NCBI RefSeq assembly: GCF_002294995.1
Contig: NZ_NSGF01000008.1
Coordinates: forward strand, 1-64,000
Length of the DNA stretch: 64,000 nucleotides
Source: Mesorhizobium sp. WSM3860
Lineage (GTDB): Bacteria; Pseudomonadota; Alphaproteobacteria; Rhizobiales; Rhizobiaceae
Direction of reading: 5' to 3'
In this document: positions 63,079 through 64,000 of the stretch, in pieces
How positions within the stretch are numbered: the stretch's first letter is position 1
How the letters are laid out: each line of letters opens with the position of its first letter
Notes under the pieces: generated by a model
Told to the model about the DNA's origin: nothing
Database searches by the model: none
The model's input: the letters and a program-made list of their open reading frames with translations, nothing else
Position numbers and translations under genes: made by a program

Positions 63079-64000
63079 CTAGGCCTGTTTCGCCATTTCC
63101 CTCAACTTGAACTTCTGGATCTTCCCCGTCGACGTCTTCGGAATCTCGGCGAACACCACCGCCTTCGGCACCTTGAAGCGGGCGAGCAACCCACGGCAAT
63201 GCTCGATGATCTCGGCCTCGGTCGCAGCCTTGCCGGGCTTCAGCTCGACATAGGCGACAGGTACCTCGCCCCATTTCTCGTCTGCGCGGGCAACCACACC
63301 GCAGGAGGCGACGGACGGATGCTTGTAGAGCGCGTCCTCGACCTCGATCGATGAGATGTTCTCGCCGCCCGAGATGATGATGTCCTTGGAGCGGTCCCTG
63401 AGCTGGATGTAGCCGTCCGGGTGCATGACACCGAGATCGCCGGAGTGGAACCAGCCGCCGGCAAAAGCCTCGTCGGTCGCCTTGCGATTCTTCAGATAGC
63501 CCTTCATGACGATGTTGCCGCGGAACATGACCTCGCCGATGGTCTCGCCGTCGGCCGGCGTTTCGACCATGGTCTCGGGGTTCATCACGGCGAGTCCTTC
63601 GAGCGCGGCATAGCGCACGCCCTGGCGCGCCTTTTTCGCCGTCCTCGGGCCCTTCTCCAGCTCGTCCCACTCATTGTGCCATTCGTTGACAACCGCCGGC
63701 CCATAGGTCTCGGTCAGGCCGTAGAGATGGGTGACGGCGAAGCCGGCATCGGCCATGCCGGAAAGCACCGCCTCGGGCGGCGGCGCGGCGGCCGTGTTGA
63801 AGGTGACTGTCTGGGCGAACTGGCGCTTGTCCTCGTCTTTCGCGTTGATCAGCACCGACATAACGATCGGCGCGCCGCAAAGATGGGTAACGCGATGGTC
63901 GGCGATGGCGTCATACATCGGCTTTGCCCGCACCCAGCGCAGGCAGACATGGGTGGCGGCCTGCACGGCGAGCGTCCAGGGAAAGCACCAGCCGTTGCAG
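63079..64000 (-). CDS. Acyl-CoA synthetase (AMP-dependent ligase), 5' end outside the window
   Basis: About 306 C-terminal residues are present; the frame stays open to the window edge, reading CNGWCFPWTLAVQAATHVCL. Motifs are LYGLTETYGP, GGWFHSGDLGVMHPDG, RSKDIIISGGENISSIEVED and the terminal catalytic lysine in PKTSTGKIQKFKLRE. The sequence is of the medium/long-chain or DmdB-like acyl-CoA ligase type. It is distinct from the AAE3-type ligase at 11259. The stop lies 29 bases beyond the interrupted repeat. Confidence 0.88.
   Translation of the reverse strand, partial: CNGWCFPWTLAVQAATHVCLRWVRAKPMYDAIADHRVTHLCGAPIVMSVLINAKDEDKRQFAQTVTFNTAAAPPPEAVLSGMADAGFAVTHLYGLTETYGPAVVNEWHNEWDELEKGPRTAKKARQGVRYAALEGLAVMNPETMVETPADGETIGEVMFRGNIVMKGYLKNRKATDEAFAGGWFHSGDLGVMHPDGYIQLRDRSKDIIISGGENISSIEVEDALYKHPSVASCGVVARADEKWGEVPVAYVELKPGKAATEAEIIEHCRGLLARFKVPKAVVFAEIPKTSTGKIQKFKLREMAKQA

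Noticed and set aside
61551..63110. A 519-codon plus-strand frame through the insertion sequence
   Set aside because: It is antisense to the transposase and crosses both inverted repeats.

Overview
The window is a GC-rich (low to mid 60s % by eye) chromosomal segment of an alphaproteobacterium of the Rhizobiales, most likely Mesorhizobium or a close relative. This rests on recognition, not on a search: a rhizobial BacA/SbmA peptide transporter, an alpha-r14 (NfeR1-type) small RNA, the palindromic intergenic repeats typical of this genus, and a very high density of ABC uptake systems with catabolic genes. No tRNA, rRNA, CRISPR array or prophage was seen. One insertion sequence is present.

Layout. 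0.2-10.2 kb: housekeeping and mixed genes (der, a membrane-anchored TPR-like protein, a polysaccharide deacetylase, bacA, an MFS transporter, a LysR regulator, an M29 aminopeptidase, DUF488, ArsC-like, SnoaL-like). 10.3-18.4 kb: one tightly coupled minus-strand operon with a polyamine-type ABC transporter, a gamma-glutamyltransferase-fold hydrolase, an AAE3/Pcs60-type oxalyl-CoA synthetase and a PanE-family reductase, divergent from a GntR regulator. Together these suggest uptake of an oxalate precursor (oxamate is the leading candidate), its hydrolysis to oxalate, activation to oxalyl-CoA and reduction to glyoxylate. 19.3-25.5 kb: a second polyamine-type transporter with an XRE-cupin regulator and a PuuB/DadA-like oxidase. 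25.6-31.0 kb: a FAH-family enzyme, a three-gene sugar ABC transporter and a LacI regulator, followed by the small RNA at 31.09-31.20 kb.

31.4-36.8 kb: a TetR regulator divergent from an HAE1-type RND efflux pump, with tandem operators between them and a 79-codon gene overlapping the pump start. 37.0-44.7 kb: a GntR regulator, an enolase-superfamily enzyme and a dipeptide-type ABC transporter with fused ATPases. 45.0-54.4 kb: a sugar or polyol locus with a COG4091 dehydrogenase, an FGGY kinase, a SorC regulator, an Rbs-type transporter and two SDR dehydrogenases, with matching inverted repeats upstream of both transcription units. 54.6-56.1 kb: an XRE-cupin regulator whose probable N-terminal extension is cut by an in-frame stop, followed by decayed sarcosine oxidase genes (soxA tail and frameshifted soxG).

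56.2-61.5 kb: a second, self-contained TetR-MFP-RND efflux operon. 61.6-63.05 kb: an IS481-type element inserted inside one of the palindromic repeats. 63.08 kb to the end: the C-terminal part of an acyl-CoA synthetase that runs off the window. Many start codons were moved inward from the longest open frame, on the basis of ribosome binding sites, ATGA-type overlaps and signal peptides.
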